Below, one piece after another: positions 56,118 to 64,000 of a stretch of DNA of 64,000 bases. The position numbers and the translations under genes were made by a program. This stretch comes from Clonostachys chloroleuca (taxonomy: Eukaryota; Ascomycota; Sordariomycetes; Hypocreales; Bionectriaceae): contig JBANAY010000004.1 of the NCBI GenBank assembly GCA_037952775.1, positions 10,044,001-10,108,000 on the forward strand. Direction: 5' to 3'. The notes under the pieces are model-generated. The model was given only the letters and a program-made list of their open reading frames with translations. It did not search any database and was not told the DNA's origin. Each line of letters starts with the position of its first letter. Within the stretch, counting starts at the first letter, position 1.

Positions 56118-57330
56118 CCTAAGGCATGGTGTCCTCGGTCCAGCCTATTCTCTTAGTTTTCCAAGGGTCGAGGTGGCTATTCATAGAATAAATCCTTGTA
56201 ACTAGCTTCATTGTTCAAACCTGCACGGCCGTCGTTCTAACCTCTCATGTAGTTCAACTTTCTTGTAAGTTGTTGCCCTAAGGTTTGATCTTAGGTATTC
56301 AAGACATCTACGCCATTCTTGTTTCGCGTTCCAAGCACGAAATCACATGAGATATTCACAGCTCTGTCCGTACTACGCCCTATTAGGTTTTAGCCAATCG
56401 TTCTGTGCCTGGGGGGCATATAAGCTTATGTATACTCCGTAGTGCAGTCTCAACATAACTACCGAGTCGTCACGATGCGTCTAGGGAAGTACTAATGCTG
56501 CCGGCTAGATTCTTCGAACAGCTTCAAGGCGTCCACTGTAAACATCGCCAAATTCCAGAGGATCTAGGCCAGGGCCAATGGCACATTAGCACTAAGACTG
56601 GATGCTGTGGCGCTTGCATAGCTGCAACTGATTGGTTGGTGGTACCTTCCCGCTGTGTGAGGCTGCGTTGAATGCATGTCTTGCCACGTGATACGACACC
56701 GGAGGGCTCTGTGCCGCAGGCGCGATCGATACGCCCTCACGATAACTGCCTGTCCTGTTCAAACGCCCACAGTTCAATCCCCTCATTACTTAGCACTGGT
56801 TTCTTGTATGTTGATCAATTTCTCTTGCTACTGAGTGGCTGACCAACCATCTTATTTGTCTGGGGCTGGCCAAACGATCCCCAGAAGTTTGTCGGGGCAA
56901 CAGCTAGGTAAGTTTCCGTTACGCAGTGAGGTATCGAGTCTTATAGCTAACAGGCTTGAAATCGATCAGTAGGGAGCGAACCGATAACCAACACTAACTT
57001 CGAAGCTCGAATTTACGATTTATACAGAAGAATGTCACGATCTCAGTCTCCGAGTCGAACAAGGAGTGACGAAATCGGCGACTGTCTAAGATAAAATATA
57101 CGTTTATGGACGGGGATTTGGCAACCGAAATCGCCCTCGTCAGGGTTAGAAATATAATACGTATAATTGAATGGGAGATAAGAGGTTTTTGCCCTGCTCA
57201 ATATGTGCACAGACGACGAAAGCTGGAAGTTTTTGCCGTGCAAACACATAGAGAACTATAGTTCTATGAATAGGCTTCCTTTTGGAAGGCCTTCATCTAA
57301 GAGCGCTAGGCTTTTGGGATGGCTCATTAG

Positions 57331-57426
57331 TATAAGTCCAGTCTAAGCTTAGGTTAGGGGTCTCAAGGCCATGGGTAGCAATTTACGAGGAATAGGGAAC
57401 ACAAACTCGACTTCTCTACACTACAG
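57331..57426 (+). repeat. ~95-bp direct repeat, copy 1
   Basis: Matches 60873-60967 in the same orientation with roughly a dozen differences; AGGGAACACAAACTCGACTT and the following CTCTACACTACA are identical. The two copies are 3.5 kb apart and flank the deaminase-like and 2EXR-type genes. Confidence 0.8.
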
Positions 57427-57924
57427 TTGAAAATTCCATAGCTTTCTAAGACAAATAATAATCGAGCTCGTACGGAAGTGGTATCACAAGAGATTACTAT
57501 AGCCAAAGCAGTTTGCCACCAGAACATCGTTGGCCTCTACAAAGTATAATAACACAGTACGGCTAGAGTTTCTCTTCAGCAGCCTGCTTACTGCTGGAAT
57601 AATCATGTATACTATAGTAGCTTACAGACGCCTCATTCTCAGCTAGTCACGCGATGGTGCCTAATACTTACATAGTTGGGATCGCCGTGTCGAGGTTATG
57701 TCTGAGCTTATGTTGCTCTTAGCCTGATCTCAATCCTCGCTGGAGGAACATTTAACGAGAGGGGGCGTAAGTCGTCTGGCCAGGCTATCTTCCTGCATAA
57801 TCTTTCCCGTCTTTCGCCAAAGCAGCTGGAAATCAAAGCTATCTTGATCAGATTCGGATCCCCTATCATGGCTAATTTTTATCACGAACACCGAGCGTGA
57901 GGCTTCGACACGCTACAGAGCAAA

Positions 57925-58545
57925 ATGGTATCCAAAAGAGACCAGAGGAAGACTTGGGGGCTCGCCATCATCTATCTCCGCAATACACTAGGCGGGGTGG
58001 AGGTGCTGCAAGCCGAGCCCCGGCGCAGTGGCTCGAAAGACGCGGCGTTCTACGCCCAGGGGTACTACAGCGGCGAGCACAGCGAAGGACCTGGATCTAA
58101 TCAGGATGCCGAAGCATTCGTCTGCTCAGACGTGCGGGAATTGATCAAGACCCAACGCGGGATTGTCGAGAAAAGGTTGCAAAACGCGGAGCATGAGAGC
58201 GCGCTGTGGAAAGCGACGTATCCTGACTACATCCAGGTCGACGTCTTCACCAACAGGGGCACCTGCAACCGCTGCGCGGTGGTGTCGCAACTACTCTCCG
58301 ACGACATTATACGCTTCTTCCGCCCCAGAGACGTCTCCGTCAAGGCCCTGTACATGGCCGAGTCGGCCATGGCGCCAGGCCGTAAGAACCGCGATACGGG
58401 CAGGTACCTGCTAACCAAAGCCCACAGGATATTTTTGCTCCCTCTTGGTGGCCCGTGTATAGTGAGTATATATGGATGTCTGGGGGTGAGCGGGTTGTAC
58501 GACCTGTACTTAAGTCTATATTATATACCGGCTTCTACTTTCTGA
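57925..58545 (+). CDS. Deaminase-like protein (tentative)
   Basis: An open frame of 206 codons. After a strand pair (WGLAIIYL, VEVLQAEP, AAFYAQGYYS) comes NQDAEAFVCSDVRELI, where D61-A-E63 sits as the H/C-A-E zinc/catalytic motif does in the deaminase fold. Next is a strand ending in TCNRC (C114-X2-C117), like the PCxxC motif, then a further strand VSVKALYMAES. The order HAE-like, strand, CxxC, helix, strand is what the deaminase superfamily shows, including fungal members related to toxin-type deaminases. The first zinc ligand would be Asp rather than His, which is unusual. The last 25 codons, beyond a GTGAGT donor-like site near 58460, look like intron read-through, so the true C-terminus may be elsewhere. 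No nucleic-acid substrate can be inferred. Confidence 0.45.
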   Translation: MVSKRDQRKTWGLAIIYLRNTLGGVEVLQAEPRRSGSKDAAFYAQGYYSGEHSEGPGSNQDAEAFVCSDVRELIKTQRGIVEKRLQNAEHESALWKATYPDYIQVDVFTNRGTCNRCAVVSQLLSDDIIRFFRPRDVSVKALYMAESAMAPGRKNRDTGRYLLTKAHRIFLLPLGGPCIVSIYGCLGVSGLYDLYLSLYYIPASTF

Positions 58546-59652
58546 AATTCTTTTCCTATTTCTGACTTTCCGCCTGATAATAGTTACTAGGAGATAAGAG
58601 GTGTTGGACTGAGGCATCGTGGAGTTCAGACCTGCTGACTAAAGAGCTGAGGCCCGTTTCAACGAAAAGCACCTCGTCACATAAGAAAGAGATATCACAT
58701 GATGAAGCTAGGCTGTATTTAGCAGTAAAGCAGATGACTACATATAAGACCTCTCCGGAAGACCCGGAAGAGGCAAGATAGCTGCAGAATACACATACAT
58801 CCCTGTAATTCCTGACCATATGGTCCAACATACATTATTCAAACCACTGAAACATCGACCACCTCTCCAAGACACCTATATATCCTCGGAGAGGGATAAT
58901 GTTATTATAAACTATAACTCTTGATGCCAGTGTGGTGCCTCGGTTAGATCCTTGGGTAGATTTGGCCATCTATCCGTACTGTGAGCCTCCTTTGAGAATT
59001 GGTTGCTGTTTGTGCTGTTATACCCCGAACCTATAACGTGCTTTTCCCAAACAGGTTCAAGGCTGTAGAAAGCCCCTAGTATAAGATGGAAATCCAACAG
59101 ATTCGGCAGCTGGGCTTTGACCCCCAGTACTAAGGTGCGATATCCAGTGTAGAGATTGCGCAGTATTGGTTCGTTATAAGTAGGATCAGTATATTCCTCG
59201 TAGTTGTTGCTGTCAGCCTTGATGATAAGACTCAGACGAGAGATATTAAAGAATTTGCTAATGAATGCTATAAGAAGACTCTAAGTATCTGCGAGGTCCT
59301 TCCACCGAACAGTCTGTCTCGTCTTAAGTTGGAAGCAGATGCGTCGAAAGCGCTGCAAAGTGTCTGGTCGAAGCGACTGGAGTATGCGCAGGCTGTTAAG
59401 AAAGGGGCCGGTAAAGGTAAAGGTGTTTGTAGAATAGAGTACTATGGCCGCGTCTGTATGTATCTATTAATTAATAAGGAGCAGCTTAAGGGGCAGGTCT
59501 CTGCAGCGATAGGTAAGGGAGTAGGACGTGCTTCTCAAGGGACAGCAGCAGTCTAGCCTGGTGAATGAGCAGCTTAAGTAGTATTCCCTCTTAATGGCTA
59601 GACTACTGCAGATCGCCTGTTTGAACCTCCTGTTTTTGACGGCTATATCACT
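58546..59652. other. Gene-poor region between direct repeats
   Basis: AT-rich, with a 75-codon open frame (59329-59556) that is Lys/Gly-rich and matches nothing I know. It could be a decayed mobile element; no transposase or reverse-transcriptase motif is visible. Confidence 0.4.
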
Positions 59653-60552
59653 CTACTCTGGCCTGAAAGAGCTGTTTGGTCTAAGATTGGTGAAGCTGAG
59701 GACCCGAAGTCGGAGTTCTGGAGGTAAGCTTTGAAAGAGGAAGAACGATGATACTGCTGCAGAGCTTGGAGGGTACAGATCCTCGGTGAGCCTGATTGCA
59801 GCGGAGCGGGCTAGTGACCGAAGGGCAGCGTCTTGGTTACGCCCGAGCCTTATGGTGCACTCGTTTAGTCTGGGTAATGTGCCCAGTAGCCCTAAGACTC
59901 GTTCTGCTGTCGCCTTATCCATTATATCGCAGATGAATTCAACGCTCAAGCGGCCGGGGATAACGTGTGAGGATAAGCGTGAACACGCCCTCGACCACTG
60001 CTCGATGATTGCTTCGGACTCGGCATTGTCTGCCCCGAGCTCTGCATCACTTGCAGAGACAGGTGCGCGATACTCGAGATACACGCCATGTTTGAAGTTG
60101 GCGCGGGAATGCCCACGATAGCAAGGCCAGCTGCTGAGCCGGACCAAGAGATATCGCAGCTGGCTGAGAGCACCAACGGAGAGCTTTTCAAACAAGTCGA
60201 GGTCCTCTGCATGATGCGCGCGGATGATGAATTTGTTTTCGCCGTAGAGGAGGGCCTCGACCTCCGCGTGCAGAGCCTTGCTCAAGAGAAGCAGCTGCTT
60301 GGGGATTTCAGGACAGCGGCATTCTCGAGCCTCATAGGCAATGTTATAACGGCCGAGCTGCTTCCGCTGCTGATATTGGCAGCACCATCCCCATCCCTCT
60401 TTTTCTGTGCGGCGAGGGGCGTCGTGGCGAACAATGACATTTGCAGGTGCTGTGATAGCAACCGGGCACTCTCGAACAAGGTGGGCAAAGAAGTAGATCT
60501 GCCTGCGGAGTTGCCAAGGCAGAGAAAGAAAGGGGAATGGTGTTAGGTCCAT
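59653..60552 (-). CDS. 2EXR/F-box-like fungal protein
   Basis: A single-exon frame of 299 aa from an ATG at 60552 (context AAAATGGAC). It opens with FPFLSLPWQLRRQIYFFAHLV, the short hydrophobic motif of fungal 2EXR/F-box-like proteins, then a Cys-containing loop (WCCQYQQ, CRCPEIP) and QLLLLSKALHAEVEALLYGENKF, a pattern common in this group. Near the C-terminus a second similar motif appears, SLPPELRLRVLSF, after which the frame ends within 15 codons, so the protein may be truncated or have a further exon. An upstream in-frame ATG at 60639 adds 29 residues. Function unknown. Confidence 0.65.
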   Translation of the reverse strand: MDLTPFPFLSLPWQLRRQIYFFAHLVRECPVAITAPANVIVRHDAPRRTEKEGWGWCCQYQQRKQLGRYNIAYEARECRCPEIPKQLLLLSKALHAEVEALLYGENKFIIRAHHAEDLDLFEKLSVGALSQLRYLLVRLSSWPCYRGHSRANFKHGVYLEYRAPVSASDAELGADNAESEAIIEQWSRACSRLSSHVIPGRLSVEFICDIMDKATAERVLGLLGTLPRLNECTIRLGRNQDAALRSLARSAAIRLTEDLYPPSSAAVSSFFLFQSLPPELRLRVLSFTNLRPNSSFRPE

Positions 60553-60872
60553 TTTGCGAATGCAGTGCGAGGTAATGTTGATGTTTGTGTGGTTCAGGAC
60601 TTCGGATTGCGCAGAGCTGTATGGATGGAAAATTTCCACGGCAAGATGAATCGGGCTTATCTATGCAGACACAAGTTGTGAAGAGTAAATGCCCTATGAC
60701 TAATCGCAGGAGCTAGGTGCGTACGGCGGTATATAGCCAAAATCACTGACAGGGTGATCAATATACTAATATACTAATATAATACAGTTATATTAGCTCA
60801 GCGGGCAGTGAAATGTTTATGTCCAAATAACGTCCAGATAGTCTCGTCTCACGATGCTACTTACTTTTATAA

Positions 60873-60967
60873 TATAAGTCTAGTCTAAGCTTAGGCCAAG
60901 GGTTTCAAGGCCATGAGCAGGAATTTAAGAGGAGTAGGGAACACAAACTCGACTTCTCTACACTACA
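60873..60967 (+). repeat. ~95-bp direct repeat, copy 2
   Basis: Second copy of the repeat at 57331-57426, in the same orientation. Confidence 0.8.
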
Positions 60968-61125
60968 ACTGTGATGCAGCCCGTTACGACGATACGACGT
61001 TTAAGGGATTTTTTTGGGGAAAAGAACGGCTAGCAATGGCTTGAAGGGAGGTAATGAATTGCGCATAGCATAATATTTCCTTCATAGCTTACTACTTTAG
61101 AAATAATTGCACCTCTGAGACACGT

Positions 61126-62034
61126 TCAAAGCATACCTTTGACCCAACGATGGTATACGCGGTTCTGCTCCGTAAAGTGATGCACTTCGAGTTTGCGCCT
61201 CAGAATATGCGCCCAGCTCTTCGGTGTCACCCTATCACATTCTAGATCGAAACTGTCGAGCAAGGGCTTAGTTGCTACCCAGAAACTTGGGTAGTACGCT
61301 GCGGACTCCCAGTTTATTATGCAGGCAAGAGCATCGTTGTTATTGAGGATGATATTCTTTGGTCCAAGCTCGGCATGGTAGAAGCGGAACTTTTGGTCGA
61401 TTTCCGGGGGCACTTCGTTCGAGATCCTCAGCATGTAATTTCGCATGTCATCCTCCTCCTTGAATGGGCCAAGCAATCTTGGCAGCCAGCATGGACGCTC
61501 TTTTTGGCGCTTTTCTAGGAGGCACGGCTCAAATACTCCACAGCCGCAGATTGTCTTGAAGCTGGATGATGTATGCTTGGCCAGCTCGCTGATATGACGG
61601 GCAACCTCCTCGGCAAGCAGCTCACGGTGAAGAGATCCTAGGTGCGGCCATGCTTCTTCCAGGGTCCTTCCACTGATTTCTTTTGTGACAAGGAAGCTCC
61701 TGTTGAAGTCAGGGTCCGTCCACTCATATATCACATCCGGGACAGGCACACTGGGCACCTTATCCTTGACAAAGCGGATGTTGGTAGACTCGAGCTCCAT
61801 GCCTCCATGCCAAGCATGGGCCTTGAAGTGGCGATCTCCGATACACCAGACGGCGGTTGAAACCCCGGAGCCACGAACTCTATCAGTTTCGGTGTTTACT
61901 GTTCTTGTTGGATCCTTGGGAGTACGTTTGCGGAGATAGAAGGTCTGTCCGCCATATTCCCAGCTGACAAGGGCATCGACGGGCTTAGACTCTTGATCTT
62001 GGACTCTCTCGCACACTATCTTGGAGCCAATCAT
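61126..62034 (-). CDS. APH-like kinase-fold protein with altered catalytic residues
   Basis: A 302-aa frame with the fungal aminoglycoside-phosphotransferase (APH/choline-kinase-like) fold. Visible elements: VPDVIYEWTDPDFNRSFLVTK around the hinge, ISGRTLEEAWPHL, and the catalytic region FYHAELGPKNIILNN followed by ALACIINWESAAYYPSFW. In active members these are usually HADLGPxN and IIDWE. Here the catalytic Asp is Glu (GAG) and the metal-binding Asp is Asn (AAC). This may be a pseudokinase or an early stage of decay; the G to A change in the second motif would fit RIP. The substrate is unknown. The gene is divergent from the kinase-like gene at 63116. Confidence 0.75.
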   Translation of the reverse strand: MIGSKIVCERVQDQESKPVDALVSWEYGGQTFYLRKRTPKDPTRTVNTETDRVRGSGVSTAVWCIGDRHFKAHAWHGGMELESTNIRFVKDKVPSVPVPDVIYEWTDPDFNRSFLVTKEISGRTLEEAWPHLGSLHRELLAEEVARHISELAKHTSSSFKTICGCGVFEPCLLEKRQKERPCWLPRLLGPFKEEDDMRNYMLRISNEVPPEIDQKFRFYHAELGPKNIILNNNDALACIINWESAAYYPSFWVATKPLLDSFDLECDRVTPKSWAHILRRKLEVHHFTEQNRVYHRWVKGML

Positions 62035-63115
62035 CCATTGACCGGGACCAGTTTGGCCGACCGACCACTTGACTAGGGGATTTATTTCACTGCCATACTG
62101 TTAGTGATAGTCTAACGATTCTGCGGGAGTCTTAGTATACCAGAGCATGATGGCTACTCTTTGGTGCGTGATAGTTGAGTTGCTTTTTTCACTAGTTGTA
62201 TAAAGTGCATAAATCTGGTGAATAAATGATTGGCGAAGTCCAATTGGTAAAGATAGATGTCACGTGTTATGCAGGATACAGACGCGGGGTTGATGTGATG
62301 TTGATGATGCGGTGGTACTCATTGTTCTTCCCCCTTTCAGACTGGACGGAAAGGCATAGAACACGAGTTGAAAGGCAAAGGGGGCTATGGAAAGGGAGAT
62401 ATCGCACCCAGTGCCGCGACATGTTTTTTTTTCTTGCCATTTATTTGCATCACAATGATTATTACACCAAAGCCTGCCTGGAGAGATAACTCCGGCTTGG
62501 GCGGCCAAAATGAGGCGCGAGCCTAAGGAGAGCTGCAGGTAATAAATGGTACCACCGGGACTGTACTGGAGGGTTGCACTTTTGTTGCACTTTTTCGGGA
62601 GGCCGCACTCATGAAACCCATCCACCCTCCTTTGCTGCCTAAAATTGCGGTCGCTTGCATGCTGAGGTCCGACGGCCCTGGGACGCACGAACCGCCCGCA
62701 GAATCCAGAACCCGAGACTGTCTTGTATAGCCTCACTTGTACGGCGCCTGTCCTGGACCGACGGGAGTGACTAAGCTAACCTGCGCACAGGTTAGCTGAG
62801 TCAGCCCGGGCATTTAAAGTTTAGACCTGCTGGGGGCGAGACCCGGCCAGTGGAGCAGAGCCCTCTGACCCCGCTCTTGCCCGCTGGAGAGACTGCTTTA
62901 GACTGCTACCCGATAAGAGGTGGGGTCATTTGGGTCCGTTGCCTGAGCATTATGAGCACTTGTGCCTGCCTCCCGCGTGCGACGACGCGTGATGTTGGAA
63001 CCTAAACAATTCAAGCGTACTTCTAAGCGTACTTCTTAGCCAAACCACCATCCGCTGATGACCGTTACGAGTGTGCCACATCCTTCCATCGCTCACTCCA
63101 AGTGACATTCCCACG
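62035..63115. other. Divergent intergenic region
   Basis: Lies between the two kinase-fold genes. It contains the second TGACTCA palindrome (62768-62803), a T-run at 62427-62434 and no gene I can support. Confidence 0.45.
62768..62803. repeat. Imperfect palindrome with TGACTCA-type arms, copy 2
   Basis: A 36-bp inverted repeat with the same AACCTGCGCACAGGTT core as 1542-1581. The right arm ends in TGAGTCA (the complement of TGACTCA), the left arm in TGACTAA. It lies about 310 bp upstream of the kinase-like gene at 63116. Confidence 0.75.
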
Positions 63116-64000
63116 ATGTCGCTAATGCCGTATCCCATGCGGCGGGCCTCGATCTCCCAGGCACTGATCGATATGCCTAAACCCTACCAGGGCGAGCCTC
63201 AGCGCTACCGTCTCACGGCAAATCAGCCAATTCCTCCTCCCAGAAAGCGAATGGTAAGACTGAACTCTATGTCCGACGCCTCTATTCGGAAGCTAATTCT
63301 TAATACAGAGCTTCTGGTTCCGCACCCGTTGGGTCAGAACTCTCAGCCGCCCAGTCCACCGCGACACTGTAAACCTTCTCCATGCTGAAGTAAAACCGCC
63401 CCCGCTGGTCGTCAGGCTTCCTCTGAAAATGCTTCGCTTCCTTCCAGAGGCGGCCACCATCTGGGCCCAGAAGCATTTCCCCGAATGGTTTCTCCCATCC
63501 ACTCTGATCGTGAAATGCCGGAAGCGAAATGACCCGGAGCACGTCAACTGGCTACCAGCTGACCACGAGCCCCCCTACATGAGTAAATTCGATACCGAGA
63601 TCATGGCCTACGACCAGCTGAAGGATCTCCAAGGTATCGCGATCCCGAAATTCCTGGGACGGACCATCTGCCGCGGCAAGCATGCCATGCTCCTTCAGGA
63701 TGTTCCCGGCGCGTACCTCTCGAATCCCGATGGCGCGACTCTGACCTACAACGAGATGAGAGACCTCCTGGAGCGGTGCTACTATGAGCTGGCCGAGTTC
63801 TCCGCAGTTCAGATCAACCCCAGCACCCGGAACTTTGTCCTTTCGCCTAATCGACAGCGCCTCATGACGGTGGACCTGGAGCACATAATCATGGACCACC
63901 CGGACCTGATTCTCCTTGATTTCGACTCCATATGTGCCCAGGGTGGAGTGGCACGCACGTACGTCGGCCTGCAGAGATACTACCGGAAGGAAGGCTACCT
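63116..64000 (+). CDS. Protein-kinase-like (PKL) protein, runs off the right edge
   Basis: Exon 1 (63116-63253, 46 codons) and exon 2 (63309 to the window end, open throughout) are joined by a 55-bp GTAAGA...ACAG intron in phase 0. The protein reads a basic N-terminus, then LVVRLPLKMLRFLPEAATIW, YMSKFDTEIMAYDQLKDLQG and IPKFLGRTICRGKHAMLLQD, the N-lobe pattern of fungal protein-kinase-like proteins, in which FDxEIxAYxxLxxLQG is typical. The later part (YELAEFSAVQINPSTRNFVL, MTVDLEHIIMD) corresponds to the catalytic area, but no clear HxD or DFG is seen, so activity is doubtful. The 3' end lies outside the window. Confidence 0.7.

Larger units (their letters stand above)
55823..57924. other. 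Gene-poor region
   Basis: The first 300 bp look like a 3' UTR (CT-rich, then an AT dinucleotide tract). Beyond that no gene is seen. Copy 1 of a 95-bp direct repeat lies at 57331-57426. Confidence 0.45.

Noticed and set aside
57331..60967. Intact LTR retrotransposon
   Set aside because: The two repeats are only about 95 bp, differ at about a dozen sites, and the interior has no gag, protease, reverse transcriptase or integrase motif.
1..64000. Starship giant element
   Set aside because: NLRs and repeats would fit its cargo, but no DUF3435 tyrosine-recombinase captain, DUF3723 or patatin-type gene was found in the window.
1..64000. tRNA or rRNA genes
   Set aside because: Scanning for T-loop GGTTCGAATCC-like boxes and paired A-boxes gave no convincing match; the closest hits fall inside coding or transposon sequence.

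Overview
The window looks like nuclear DNA of a filamentous ascomycete (Pezizomycotina). The support is short introns of about 45-100 bp with GT/AG ends and internal CTAAC-like branch sites, a Zn(II)2Cys6 transcription factor, fungal NLR-like genes, a DUF7924-type gene, a 2EXR-type gene, a Helitron-type helicase and one duplicated locus carrying C:G to T:A decay of the kind left by repeat-induced point mutation (RIP). The species cannot be named from the sequence. No rRNA, tRNA or CRISPR array was recognised.

Layout. Positions 1-9992 form an accessory, repeat-rich block. A PNP-NACHT-ankyrin NLR gene lies on the minus strand (1868-5949). It has three reconstructable exons and one apparent 1-base frameshift. 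A second, truncated and RIP-like copy follows (7605-9440) and is fused to a 5'-truncated metalloprotease fragment (9441-9992). Both NLR copies have the same 63-bp block downstream. A two-exon gene for a predicted secreted protein follows (10194-11614), then a Helitron-type Pif1 helicase remnant (13310-16112), an F-box-like gene (19275-20948), a DUF7924-type gene (21533-22978), a broken Tc1/mariner transposase (25329-26382) and an acidic-repeat gene (28413-29276).

Positions 32659-39682 hold three intact multi-exon genes that could work together: a Zn2Cys6 regulator (5 exons, 657 aa), a PhyH/FtmOx1-like Fe(II)/2-oxoglutarate dioxygenase (9 exons, 309 aa) and an amino-acid permease (7 exons, 564 aa). 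The dioxygenase and the permease are divergent and share a 0.9-kb promoter region containing a repeated CGGCCG-centred 11-mer. A 200-aa F-box/Cys-rich protein (41434-42102) and a JmjC-like protein (42891-45217) come next, then a second NLR locus (alpha/beta hydrolase-NACHT-ankyrin, 45981-49822) broken by one nonsense codon and at least two frameshifts.

The right part contains a housekeeping-type gene, the TEX2/Nvj2-like SMP lipid-transfer protein (52563-55822). An accessory stretch follows: a deaminase-like ORF and a 2EXR-type gene lying between two copies of a roughly 95-bp direct repeat, an APH-like kinase with altered catalytic residues, and a protein-kinase-like gene that runs off the right edge. 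A palindrome with Gcn4/AP-1-like TGACTCA arms occurs near both ends of the window (1542-1581 and 62768-62803).

The main theme is NLR turnover: three NLR loci in three states of decay, together with transposon debris and shared short repeats.
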